The translations under genes and the position numbers were made by a program. Shown here piece by piece: positions 26,871 to 34,190 of a DNA stretch of 51,166 bases (position 1 is the first letter of the stretch; each line of letters starts with the position of its first letter). The notes under the pieces were generated by a model. The model was given only the letters and a program-made list of their open reading frames with translations. It was not told the DNA's origin and ran no database searches. Source of the stretch: Chloroflexota bacterium (GTDB lineage: Bacteria; Chloroflexota; Anaerolineae; Aggregatilineales; Phototrophicaceae); contig JAPOVL010000008.1 of NCBI GenBank assembly GCA_026708115.1, positions 1-51,166 on the forward strand. Reading direction: 5' to 3'.

Positions 26871-27701
26871 TCAATGCGCCAGGGGAAGTGAAATATTGAG
26901 GGTAGTGCCGAAGCCCGCTTCGCTGCTAATGGCGACCGTTCCGCCGCCAAATTCGATGAAGGCTCTGGCTAGGTACAGACCCAAACCAAGTCCTTGATTG
27001 TGCTCGCTTGCCTGCCAATAGGGGAGGAATGGGTCTTCGACATCACAGCAGGCGAATCCTCTGCCCGCGTCAAATATGGTGATTTGCAGGCGATTGCCTT
27101 GGCGCTGTCCGTCGAAACTGACGCTTGCGGGATCGCCATGGGAACAGATATTGGTCGCGATCTCGCCAAAAGCATAACTTAGCCAGGTCTCGTCGCCGGC
27201 TACCATTGCTGTCACGCCAGAGGCTTGAAGCGCGGGCTTGCCGAGAACTGAAACGACTTTCTGCATCAATAACGCGCTGTCGACCGCAGAGAGGGAAAAC
27301 TTAAGGCGGTCGTGCTTGATAAGCGAAAAGTGCCAGACATTGTTCATCATGCGCTCGATAGATACGATCGTCGCCATGACATAGGCGATGATCTGGTATT
27401 GCTCGTCGGTCAAATCGCCATCGAAGCCGGCGTCCAGGTTGTTGAGGTTGGTTTTGATTGGGTGTAAGAGGCTGTTAAAGCGTTCCAGCACCGCGGGCCT
27501 TGTCCCCGCGTTCTCGATTCCGATGGCGGTAATCACATCCATCACCAAGGTGTGCAGTCCCCATGAGTAGGCATGGATTCGCTTGTAACATTCCCGTTGA
27601 TCGCCCGAAGTTGCGCCACTGGCGCCCGTAAGCATGGATTCCATACAGGATATGACGCCGCTAACTGGTTCCAGGAGCTTGCTGTAGGAGATGCTTGCCA
27701 C
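26871..27701 (-). CDS. GHKL ATPase-domain protein, sensor-kinase-like
   Basis: The 276-residue protein ends in a histidine-kinase-type ATPase domain: N box EIATNICSHGDPASVSF, G1 box IFDAGRGFA, G2 GLGLGLYLARAFIEFGGG and AGFGTTLNISLPL. The N-terminal helical region (about 130 residues) lacks a canonical HExxN/HDLRTP phosphoacceptor box, although the segments YKRIHAYSWGLHTL and NNVWHFSLIKHDRL hold histidines. There is no transmembrane segment or sensor domain and no response regulator beside it. It may be a divergent orphan histidine kinase or a serine kinase/anti-sigma-like regulator. The start is GTG with a weak ribosome binding site. Confidence 0.75.
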   Translation of the reverse strand: MASISYSKLLEPVSGVISCMESMLTGASGATSGDQRECYKRIHAYSWGLHTLVMDVITAIGIENAGTRPAVLERFNSLLHPIKTNLNNLDAGFDGDLTDEQYQIIAYVMATIVSIERMMNNVWHFSLIKHDRLKFSLSAVDSALLMQKVVSVLGKPALQASGVTAMVAGDETWLSYAFGEIATNICSHGDPASVSFDGQRQGNRLQITIFDAGRGFACCDVEDPFLPYWQASEHNQGLGLGLYLARAFIEFGGGTVAISSEAGFGTTLNISLPLAH

Positions 27702-27827
27702 TGCTTGAGGCCGGATATCTAGGCTTGGTCGTCACATTGATAATGACATAATATCTGTAAGCACGCCAACCGGGGCTTAGAAAACGCTGATAGACTACGA
27801 TACGTTGGAGTGAGAAAAAGAATCAGA

Positions 27828-27852
27828 GACAGCCGACATCTCGCCGGCTGTC
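27828..27852 (-). terminator. Probable terminator of the rplJ-rplL operon
   Basis: GACAGCCG and CGGCTGTC form an 8-bp stem downstream of rplL. On the minus strand it is followed by a T-rich tract (TTCTTTTTCTC) after a few bases. Confidence 0.6.
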
Positions 27853-27957
27853 ACACATAATGCGCGCGATCTGCATCGCTCGCCAAAAACCAGCGCGTGG
27901 CGTTCTACAGAGGACACGCGCCTGGACTCGAATTGCGATTAGCGGCGGTGGAGGCCG

Positions 27958-28347
27958 CTACTTGAGTTCTACGACGGCGCCAGCTTCCTCTAACTTGGAT
28001 TTGCCCTCTTCAGCGGTGTCTTTGCTGACTTCTTCAAGGACGGTCGCGGGGGCGGATTCCACCAGTTCCTTGGCCTCTTTGAGTCCAAGGGGCGTGATGC
28101 CGCGAATCGCCTTGATGACATTGATCTTCTTGGGTCCAATTTCCTTGAGGACCACATCGAATTCGGTCTTTTCTTCTTCGGGCTCGACATCTGCTACCGC
28201 CCCGCCGGCGCCTGGCGCCATCATCATCATGCCGCCGCCGACTGCCGCTTCAACGCCCCAGGCTTCTTCCAGGCGCTTCTTGAGATCTGCGGCTTCCAGG
28301 ATTGTCAGCCCGCTCAGTTCTTCCACGATTTTGTCGAGATCTGCCAT
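27958..28347 (-). CDS. rplL: 50S ribosomal protein L7/L12
   Basis: This is the stalk protein that recruits translation factors to the ribosome. The 129 residues show the N-terminal dimerisation helix region ([29 protein letters not shown]), an Ala/Gly/Met hinge, and the C-terminal domain [43 protein letters not shown]. It lies 88 bases downstream of rplJ in the usual order, under control of the same L10 leader. Confidence 0.98.
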   Translation of the reverse strand: MADLDKIVEELSGLTILEAADLKKRLEEAWGVEAAVGGGMMMMAPGAGGAVADVEPEEEKTEFDVVLKEIGPKKINVIKAIRGITPLGLKEAKELVESAPATVLEEVSKDTAEEGKSKLEEAGAVVELK

Positions 28348-28435
28348 TGTTCATCCCTTTCATTTGCATGCCCGCGCGGGCATTTTACTCTCGATACAGA
28401 TTGAATCGTCACTCGGAACTATCATCCCGGGTGAT

Positions 28436-28981
28436 TCATGAGCCGCCATCTTCTTCATGCTTGTCTACGTAAGCCTGAAGAACGTTGACCACCCCGCCTG
28501 TCGCTTGCTGCAACACGTTGACAAGGCCTTGCGCCGGGGACATCATCAAACCCGCGATTTGCGCGCGCAGTTCGTCAAGTGTTGGCAGCTTGGATACCGC
28601 CTCTATTTGCCCGGCGTCGAGAATGTCGCCACTCATTATCCCGCCGGTCACGCGCATATTTTCGTCGAAATCCTCGTCTTCAATGTGCTTGAAGACAGCC
28701 TTGGCCACCCCGGGCATATTGTCGCGCCCAAAGATGATCGCCACCGGACCTTCCAATAGGTCCTCCGGAACAACCCAGTTGGCTTGTTCGAGCGCGTTGC
28801 GCATCAATGTGTTCTTGGCGACGATGTACTGCCCGTTTTGCTCGCGCACAGCAGCTCGCATTCCTTCGATTTGGGGAACGCTGAGCCCCTGGGTTTGCAC
28901 GATGACCAGTCCATCGCAATTGTTGAGGATTTCAACATACTGCGCGACAAGCTCTTGCTTGCGTGCTCTTGAAACTGGCAA
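28436..28981 (-). CDS. rplJ: 50S ribosomal protein L10
   Basis: L10 is the base of the ribosomal stalk and the translational autoregulator of the rplJL operon. The 181-residue chain has RKQELVAQYVEILNNCDGLVIVQTQGLSV, VAKNTLMRNAL and PVAIIFGRDNMPGVAKAVF, with a C-terminal helix for L7/L12 binding (LVNVLQQATGGVVNVLQAYVDK). The start appears to be TTG at 28981, with GGAG seven bases upstream. Neither rplK-rplA upstream nor rpoB-rpoC downstream is present, so the operon is separated from its common neighbours. Confidence 0.97.
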   Translation of the reverse strand: MPVSRARKQELVAQYVEILNNCDGLVIVQTQGLSVPQIEGMRAAVREQNGQYIVAKNTLMRNALEQANWVVPEDLLEGPVAIIFGRDNMPGVAKAVFKHIEDEDFDENMRVTGGIMSGDILDAGQIEAVSKLPTLDELRAQIAGLMMSPAQGLVNVLQQATGGVVNVLQAYVDKHEEDGGS

Positions 28982-29043
28982 GTGTCGCTCCTTTCTATAT
29001 CAGCTGGCTCTCCGCGCTTCACGGCGGACCATCTGACCCGACC

Positions 29044-29075
29044 GAACAAAAAAGCGACCCGCAGTTGGAGGTCGC
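29044..29075 (-). terminator. Attenuator terminator in the rplJ leader
   Basis: On the minus strand GCGACC and GGTCGC form a stem immediately followed by seven T. It lies about 60-90 bases upstream of rplJ and downstream of the L10-binding motif, so it probably serves as the termination element of L10 autoregulation. Confidence 0.8.
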
Positions 29076-29109
29076 AATTCGTTCGATCGCAAGGACCGAT
29101 TACAGACTA

Positions 29110-29172
29110 TTGCGTTCCCCTCGGCAGGAAATTAAGGGCATCTGCCCACCGGCTGTCTACGGCAAACGTCGC
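29110..29172 (-). ncRNA. Ribosomal protein L10 leader (autoregulatory element)
   Basis: Read on the minus strand, the leader has GTAGACAGCCGGTGGGC, then ATGCCCTTAAT and CCTGCCGAGG. These are the conserved L10-binding kink-turn and helix blocks of L10 leaders. Together with the downstream attenuator it couples rplJL expression to free L10. Confidence 0.85.
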
Positions 29173-29196
29173 TATATGGTTGTGAACCAAGTCCGC

Positions 29197-29224
29197 ATTA
29201 TACGGATAGGAAATCGCTGGTCAA
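29197..29224 (-). promoter_or_regulatory. Promoter of the rplJ-rplL operon
   Basis: On the minus strand TTGACC (29219-29224) and a perfect TATAAT (29197-29202) are separated by 16 bases, just upstream of the L10 leader. Confidence 0.75.
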
Positions 29225-29303
29225 GGCTGAAAGCGCGCGTTTGACGGATTGCATTCGCTGCGCTACAAATTGATCGGGGACCTGATATCTGAGGAAAACA
29301 ACA

Positions 29304-30188
29304 ATGGAACTCGATCGAGATGCTTTGCAAAAGCAAGTGCAGGAACTGTATGCCAAAGAACATGAGGAATTGGGGGAGTCCGGCACCCTCGAGCATTTGC
29401 AGCGGGGCAGACAGTGGCAGCTTTCCAATACGCTCGGCGCGGGAGGCATCTTGGTATTCCCGCACGCCGGCGTGCGCGACTGCGGATATCAGATCGCGGC
29501 CTGTGTTCACGCCGCCTTGGACTGCGGCGCGGAAAAGGTGGTCGTCCTAAGCGTGCTGCACGCCTTCAATCAAGCGATGGAAGACGCGCGCGTCGCCGTG
29601 GCCAAGGGCGCAGATCCGGCGCATTCCGAATACTGGGGCATACAAGGACCCGGAATAGAAGGGCGGCTCGAATGGACCGGCGATCACGCTCTGATCAGCT
29701 GGCGACACTTCTGGCAAGCCGAGCTCGAACGACGGGGCATTTCCGAGAAAAGAGCGCCAAGGGTCTATGAACGCTATCCTTACCTTGCTGGTGGACGCCC
29801 GCAGGATTTGCCCGGTATCGACGACTTGGCGCGACTTATGGAAGAAGCGGCGGTCCTGTCCACGGCCGACCCCTTCCACCATGGCATCGGCTACGGCGAT
29901 GACCCGGACAGCGCATACGATCACGACGCCGAGGGTTTGGCCTATGCCAAATCGATGATCGAATCGGGCCTGCGCATCCTGGAAGCTGGCGACTACCACG
30001 CATATAACCGGCATTGTGTCGAAGCCAAAAGCGACGCCCGCGATACCGGCCAGGTCTATCGCTATCTGCGCGGACCGATGCGCGGAGAGGTTTTGGATAT
30101 CAGCTTCACCGACTCGGCGGCGTTGTATGACGCGCCTAAACCAACCTGGGTCGCGGGCGCCCTAATTGAATGGAAGCTCGCTACTTGA
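29304..30188 (+). CDS. MEMO-like protein (LigB/MEMO superfamily)
   Basis: The 294-residue protein shows the spaced metal-site pattern of the MEMO family: His 54 in VFPHAGVRDCGYQ, His 86 in LSVLHAFNQ, His 192/193 in STADPFHHGIGYG and Cys 238 in YNRHCVEAKSDARDTGQ. Human MEMO1 uses H49, H81, H192 and C244 at corresponding places. In bacteria MEMO proteins often accompany AMMECR1 and radical SAM proteins, none of which is nearby. The biochemical role is not established; copper/iron binding or a dioxygenase-like function has been suggested for relatives. The start is ATG behind GAGGAAA, divergent from rplJ. Confidence 0.75.
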   Translation: MELDRDALQKQVQELYAKEHEELGESGTLEHLQRGRQWQLSNTLGAGGILVFPHAGVRDCGYQIAACVHAALDCGAEKVVVLSVLHAFNQAMEDARVAVAKGADPAHSEYWGIQGPGIEGRLEWTGDHALISWRHFWQAELERRGISEKRAPRVYERYPYLAGGRPQDLPGIDDLARLMEEAAVLSTADPFHHGIGYGDDPDSAYDHDAEGLAYAKSMIESGLRILEAGDYHAYNRHCVEAKSDARDTGQVYRYLRGPMRGEVLDISFTDSAALYDAPKPTWVAGALIEWKLAT

Positions 30189-30208
30189 CAATTGCCTGTC
30201 TTTCGCCG

Positions 30209-30880
30209 TCAATCATCTGTCGCTGCGTCGCCCGTCTCGTCGTCCTTTACCTTGACTTCAAGTTCTTTCAGGGCGTTTTGCAGCTGCTGTTGGCGTAAAC
30301 TCTGCGTGAGGTCCCCACGCGTGCGCTCCAGGACACCGCGGACAACGTCGGTTTGACGGCGCAAGCCGTGAGTGAGGGCATCGGGAAAATCGAAGGTCAC
30401 CAACTGATCGTAGATGTCGTCCATCGCGCTCAGCAACGCCTCGGCTTGGGCGCTGTGCGCGTCTTCGCGGCGCATGATGTCGAGGATGAAGCGGCGCAGT
30501 TCGGTGGCGGCCTCGCCCAGACCTTTGAGATAGGTTGAGCACTCGATCTCCAATTCGGCAACCGTGGGCAATTGCTGACCGCGGATGATGGCGCTAGTGA
30601 TGAATGCTTCGGCGACTTCCTTCAGCGCATCTTGCGTGTATCCCGTGTGGTAGAGGCCCGGGAATTCTGCCACGACGGCCTTCAACTCCGCAGCGCCAGC
30701 CCGCACCTCGTCCAGTTTCTTGTCGACAAGCGGCCAATCCTGTCGATGAATGGCGCGGATCGACTCGGAACAGTGACGGATCAATTGGCGTGAAAGGACA
30801 ATCGCGCGATCGCGAGCCGCGTTGCGCCTTTCCATGTCTTCGCGAATGAATTCACAAACCTGGCTCAGATTATTCATCAT
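30209..30880 (-). CDS. Translin-family protein
   Basis: The 223-residue all-helical protein resembles prokaryotic translin/TRAX homologues: RDRAIVLSRQLIRHCSESIRAIHRQDW, YTQDALKEVAEAFITSAIIRGQQLPTVAELE, YLKGLGEAATELRRFILDIMRR, LSAMDDIYDQLVTFDFPDALTHGLRRQTDVVRGVLERTRGDLTQSLRQQQL. Eukaryotic translin binds single-stranded nucleic acid and with TRAX forms the C3PO RNase. No acidic TRAX-type catalytic cluster is evident to me, so nucleic-acid binding is the safer inference. It overlaps the DUF3467 gene by 11 bases and is surely cotranscribed with it. Confidence 0.82.
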   Translation of the reverse strand: MMNNLSQVCEFIREDMERRNAARDRAIVLSRQLIRHCSESIRAIHRQDWPLVDKKLDEVRAGAAELKAVVAEFPGLYHTGYTQDALKEVAEAFITSAIIRGQQLPTVAELEIECSTYLKGLGEAATELRRFILDIMRREDAHSAQAEALLSAMDDIYDQLVTFDFPDALTHGLRRQTDVVRGVLERTRGDLTQSLRQQQLQNALKELEVKVKDDETGDAATDD

Positions 30881-31199
30881 CGTCGTCCTGTTCCGGTTTT
30901 ACCGCTCCAAATAGCTGCTCGGCAAGCGACTGCCGCTGCGGCGCGACAATCTCGCCGTGTTTTCTTTCGTATTTCTGCAAATTATCCTCTAGCGCCTGCA
31001 ACAGCAGTTTGGCATGGATCGGGGTCATCACAATGCGCTTTTGCACGCGAGCGCGATTGTCGTTGGGCATGACCTGGATGAAATCGAAGACCAATTCGTT
31101 GGCCGTATGGGTAATCATGACCGTGTTGGCATAGATCGCGCTCGCATCTTTTGGCAATTCCAAACGCAATTGTTTCTTCTTGTTGGTGCTTTCCGTCAT
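30870..31199 (-). CDS. DUF3467 domain protein
   Basis: The 109-residue small protein has the DUF3467 pattern: IYANTVMITHTANELVFDFIQVMPN, then VQKRIVMTPIHAKLLLQALEDNLQKYERKHGEI, and an acidic tail ending EQDDDDE. The function of the domain is unknown. The gene precedes and overlaps the translin-like gene, with GAGGA as ribosome binding site, so the two may act together; that is an inference from coupling. Confidence 0.85.
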   Translation of the reverse strand: MTESTNKKKQLRLELPKDASAIYANTVMITHTANELVFDFIQVMPNDNRARVQKRIVMTPIHAKLLLQALEDNLQKYERKHGEIVAPQRQSLAEQLFGAVKPEQDDDDE

Positions 31200-31352
31200 G
31201 GCATCCTCGTCAACTGATAGACAGCAGTATTATAACTGATTTCATAACATCGCCCGTCGCCCGAGGCAGCGCCGCGAATCGGCCTCCCGTCGCATGCGGA
31301 ATTGGGCTATGCTCTCTCCCCTAAACAGATCACAAAGCGAGAGAAAGAAACG

Positions 31353-31673
31353 ATGCCGACATATCTGTACAAGATACAACCGGTGCGGCCGGCCATGCTT
31401 TCTGAAGGACCCAGCGAAGAAGAAGCGCGGATTACCAACGAGCATTTCGAGTACCTAAAAGGCCAGATGGAGCAGGGCACGCTGATTTTGGCGGGGCGCA
31501 CCCTCAACAGCGACTATTCCTCATTTGGCATCGCGATTTTCAATGCCCGCGATGACGCCCACATGCAAGAGCTTACCGAAGCGGATCCAGGCGTCGCCAA
31601 ACGACTCTTCCGCGCCGAATGGTATCCCTATCGCATCGCCTTGCACGCGCCCGGGAACACGGGGGACCAATGA
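31353..31673 (+). CDS. YCII-related domain protein
   Basis: The 106-residue protein has the ferredoxin-like YCII pattern: YLYKIQPVRPAML, ITNEHFEYLKGQMEQGTLILAGRTLNSD with the conserved His, and GIAIFNARDDAHMQELTEADPGVAKRLFRAEWYPY. Family members are small enzymes or regulatory domains, some with proposed lyase or dehalogenase-like activity; the substrate is unknown. The ATG at 31353 fits the family N-terminus and has AGAAAG upstream; an upstream in-frame start at 31302 is less likely. Its stop overlaps the Nudix gene start (ATGA). Confidence 0.85.
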   Translation: MPTYLYKIQPVRPAMLSEGPSEEEARITNEHFEYLKGQMEQGTLILAGRTLNSDYSSFGIAIFNARDDAHMQELTEADPGVAKRLFRAEWYPYRIALHAPGNTGDQ

Positions 31674-32131
31674 ACGCTTCCCTCGTGGCGCCCAGACATA
31701 TCGTGGCTGCCAGCGCAATGGTAAGAAACGACAAAGGACAGATTCTGCTCGTACGCACGCACAGACGCGGCTGGGAGATTCCCGGCGGCCAGATCGAAAT
31801 AGGCGAGTCATTGATTGACGGCCTCAAGCGCGAAGTGCTGGAAGAAAGTGGCGTTCAAGTCGAGATCGGCCGGCTCGCGGTCCTGCGCAGCAATCTGACC
31901 AGTTCAATTGTCATCTTTTGCTTCGAGGCGCGCTATCTCGGCGGCCAACTGCGGCCCAGTGACGAAACGCCACAGGTACAGTGGGTATCTCCCGAGCGCG
32001 CGCTGGAGATGATCTCGCATCCTGCAATCTTGCAAAGTTTTCAAGACCTAATGGCGGGCGCGCCGGACGTAATCTACCGCGCCTATTATGCCCATCCCTA
32101 TCGACTTGTCGAAAGCCACGCGCCTCACTGA
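31670..32131 (+). CDS. Nudix hydrolase
   Basis: The 153-residue protein has a complete Nudix box: GGQIEIGESLIDGLKREVLEESGV (GX5EX7REUXEEXGU), with HIVAASAMVRNDKGQILLVRTHRRGWEIPGG before it. It hydrolyses nucleoside diphosphates linked to another group; specificity is unknown. It starts at ATG 31670 overlapping the YCII stop by four bases, with GGGGGA as ribosome binding site, and its 3' end overlaps the convergent rsmG gene by seven bases. Confidence 0.92.
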   Translation: MNASLVAPRHIVAASAMVRNDKGQILLVRTHRRGWEIPGGQIEIGESLIDGLKREVLEESGVQVEIGRLAVLRSNLTSSIVIFCFEARYLGGQLRPSDETPQVQWVSPERALEMISHPAILQSFQDLMAGAPDVIYRAYYAHPYRLVESHAPH

Positions 32132-32838
32132 ATCGGATCGCGAGTTGGCCTGCCCGGCTGACGGGGATATTGTCGAGGCGTTTTCTTAATCTTGTCAATC
32201 ACAATCAAATAGCGTGGATTGTCCAGCGCCGGCAGCAGAACCTCCTCAATAGTGAAAAGCTCCCCGCCGAGCGCCTCGATCGCTCTGGCAGCGCTATTGG
32301 CATCTTCGTAAGCTGTCATGCCCTGCATAGCGATTGCCTGGCCCGTGGGCTTCACCAGCGGCAGCAGATACTCCACGAGTGCCGGCAGCCGCGCCACAGC
32401 GCGCGCTACCGCGATGTCGTAGCACGCGCGATGGCTCTTGTCTCTGCCGGCATCTTCCGCCCGGGCGTGCAGTGTGCGGATGTTGCCTAGCTGCAATGCC
32501 TCCCCAACAGCTTCAATGAAGCGCAGTTTCTTTGCAGTGGAATCAAGCAGGGTGACTTCCAGGGCAGGGAAGGCGATCGCCAGCGCCAAGCCCGGGAAAC
32601 CGGCGCCTGTGCCCACGTCGATCAAGCGCAAGCCGTCAAACCGCGTTACGACAGTCGTCAAGGTCAAAGAATCGAGAAAGTGCTTGACGACAATGTCCTC
32701 AGGCGCTGTGATGGACGTCAGATTCATGCGCTGGTTCCAGTCCAGCAGCATGTCGCTAAGCGCTTCGAATTGACCGAGTTGATGAGCCGACAACGCAAGG
32801 TTGAGGCAGGCGCCTGCGTATTCGGCTAGTGTCGACAC
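32125..32838 (-). CDS. rsmG: 16S rRNA (guanine(527)-N7)-methyltransferase RsmG
   Basis: This is an S-adenosylmethionine-dependent methyltransferase for G527 of 16S rRNA. The 237 residues show MLLDWNQRMNLTSITAPEDIVVKHFLDSL, the SAM site LIDVGTGAGFPGLALAIAFP, VTLLDSTAKKLRFIEAV and AVARAVARLPALVEYLLPLVKPTG. It starts with GTG. In many bacteria rsmG neighbours mnmG or parAB near the origin; no such neighbour is present here. The tail beyond residue 215 is basic and proline-rich. Confidence 0.96.
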   Translation of the reverse strand: MSTLAEYAGACLNLALSAHQLGQFEALSDMLLDWNQRMNLTSITAPEDIVVKHFLDSLTLTTVVTRFDGLRLIDVGTGAGFPGLALAIAFPALEVTLLDSTAKKLRFIEAVGEALQLGNIRTLHARAEDAGRDKSHRACYDIAVARAVARLPALVEYLLPLVKPTGQAIAMQGMTAYEDANSAARAIEALGGELFTIEEVLLPALDNPRYLIVIDKIKKTPRQYPRQPGRPTRDPIQ

Positions 32839-32898
32839 TGTACAACTGCCCTGCGGAAGATCTCTTTCAAACTGAAACCAGTTGGCGTCGCCAAGCCG

Positions 32899-33930
32899 CT
32901 AATCGTTGTAGGCGCTCAAGGGCAAGGTGGGATTCTCGTGGATCACCGCGATATCCCAGGGATTGCGCTCAATCACGAAAAGACAGCCGCTATCCATGAG
33001 TTCATTCGCGGTGCCCGGTCCAAAGTCTTCGTAGCCGTCGCTGATGGGATTCGCCCATCTCAAATTAAAATCAATGCCATATCGGCCGGGTTCCCATTTG
33101 TCGCCCAGGTTGACGGTATAAAAGACCCACCAATTGAGGCTGCCCGGGATCTGCTTGATCTCGCTCACTTGAATATCCGGAATGTCTAGACCGCGCAATC
33201 TTACCGTGTAGCGTGCGTTGTTCAGGTGATCCTGGACATGGGCCTCTGTCTTGGCGAACCATGACCAGAATAGCCTTATCTCGTCCGTATCGTACAAGAC
33301 GCCCGGGTCCGCGCCATCCACATCCGCGCATTCCGCGAATATCAGTCCGGGATCGGCGGTGCGGCCGGGAATCTCGCTTTCGCTGGGGCGTGCGCCTATC
33401 TGAACCAGCGGTTCCGGCTCCTTATAGTAGATTGGGTTGAGCAGACCGCCGTCCGGCGTGAAGACGCCAGAGGATCCAATAATATCGCCCGTGCCCATTG
33501 TCTGCTCTTCTTCGAGAGTGCTACCCGGTTCTTCGCACTCGTCCAGATAGTCGTCGGAGGCTTCCTGGAAAATGGTGTCGTCTGGATCGTTTTCGCGGCC
33601 GATACGGAATACAACACTGATCGGCGTACCGAGTTCGCGCGTCGATCTGCCCAGCCAGTTTACGACCTGGCTGGTGGAGTATTCGTCGTTGACTGCGACC
33701 CGACGCAAAGCCGTTATCGCGGTGCCATTGCCGCCAAAGAGGTCAAAGGCCTGGTAATATACGTCGTATCCCGCTTGCATCTTGCCATGAAGATCAACCA
33801 CCATGCGGTCTTCACAAGCGCTGTAAAACCAATTTATCGTTGACGAATAGTTGCTTTCATCCTGAGCTTGCGATGTCAAAAGCAAGGCAAACAACAGCAA
33901 TACGCTCGTGAGAATGCCGTATCTACGCAT
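32899..33930 (-). CDS. Secreted protein of unknown function
   Basis: The 343-residue protein starts with a clear signal peptide (MRRYGILTSVLLLFALLLTSQAQ). No known domain is recognised. The N-terminal part reads like an extracellular beta domain (STINWFYSACEDRMVVDLHGKMQAGYDVYYQAFDLFGGNG), the C-terminal part repeats features such as ARYTVRLRGLDIPDIQVSEI and GRYGIDFNLRW, and there are conserved-looking cysteines in FYSACED, LDECEEP, FAECADV and DSGCLFV. The ATG at 33930 has GGGAAAAC upstream; an in-frame start at 33978 is less likely. A surface or cell-envelope role is inferred only from secretion. Confidence 0.75.
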   Translation of the reverse strand: MRRYGILTSVLLLFALLLTSQAQDESNYSSTINWFYSACEDRMVVDLHGKMQAGYDVYYQAFDLFGGNGTAITALRRVAVNDEYSTSQVVNWLGRSTRELGTPISVVFRIGRENDPDDTIFQEASDDYLDECEEPGSTLEEEQTMGTGDIIGSSGVFTPDGGLLNPIYYKEPEPLVQIGARPSESEIPGRTADPGLIFAECADVDGADPGVLYDTDEIRLFWSWFAKTEAHVQDHLNNARYTVRLRGLDIPDIQVSEIKQIPGSLNWWVFYTVNLGDKWEPGRYGIDFNLRWANPISDGYEDFGPGTANELMDSGCLFVIERNPWDIAVIHENPTLPLSAYND

Positions 33931-34129
33931 GAGATGTTTTCCCTGTCTGAATCCTGCAGAACAGTCAGTTCCTACCATTCTACAGCATAATCAGGATTTC
34001 CTCAGCCCTATTTTGCGCTGGCAACCGCCAGCCCGGGCCACGGCTGCATCCAGTTGCGCTCATTTGGCTATCGGGCGTAACCGGGCGCGACGACGCCAGA
34101 ATGGCCTGCGCTTCTCTGGCGATAGGCGA

Positions 34130-34158
34130 TTTTCACCTTGTCGTTCCTGACATACAAT
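34130..34158 (+). promoter_or_regulatory. Possible promoter of the dehydrogenase-marR operon
   Basis: TTTTCA at 34130-34135 and TACAAT at 34153-34158 are separated by 17 bases, about 30-40 bases before the start codon. Confidence 0.4.
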
Positions 34159-34190
34159 AAACATGTAGCGCTAATTGGCTTGAATTGAGG

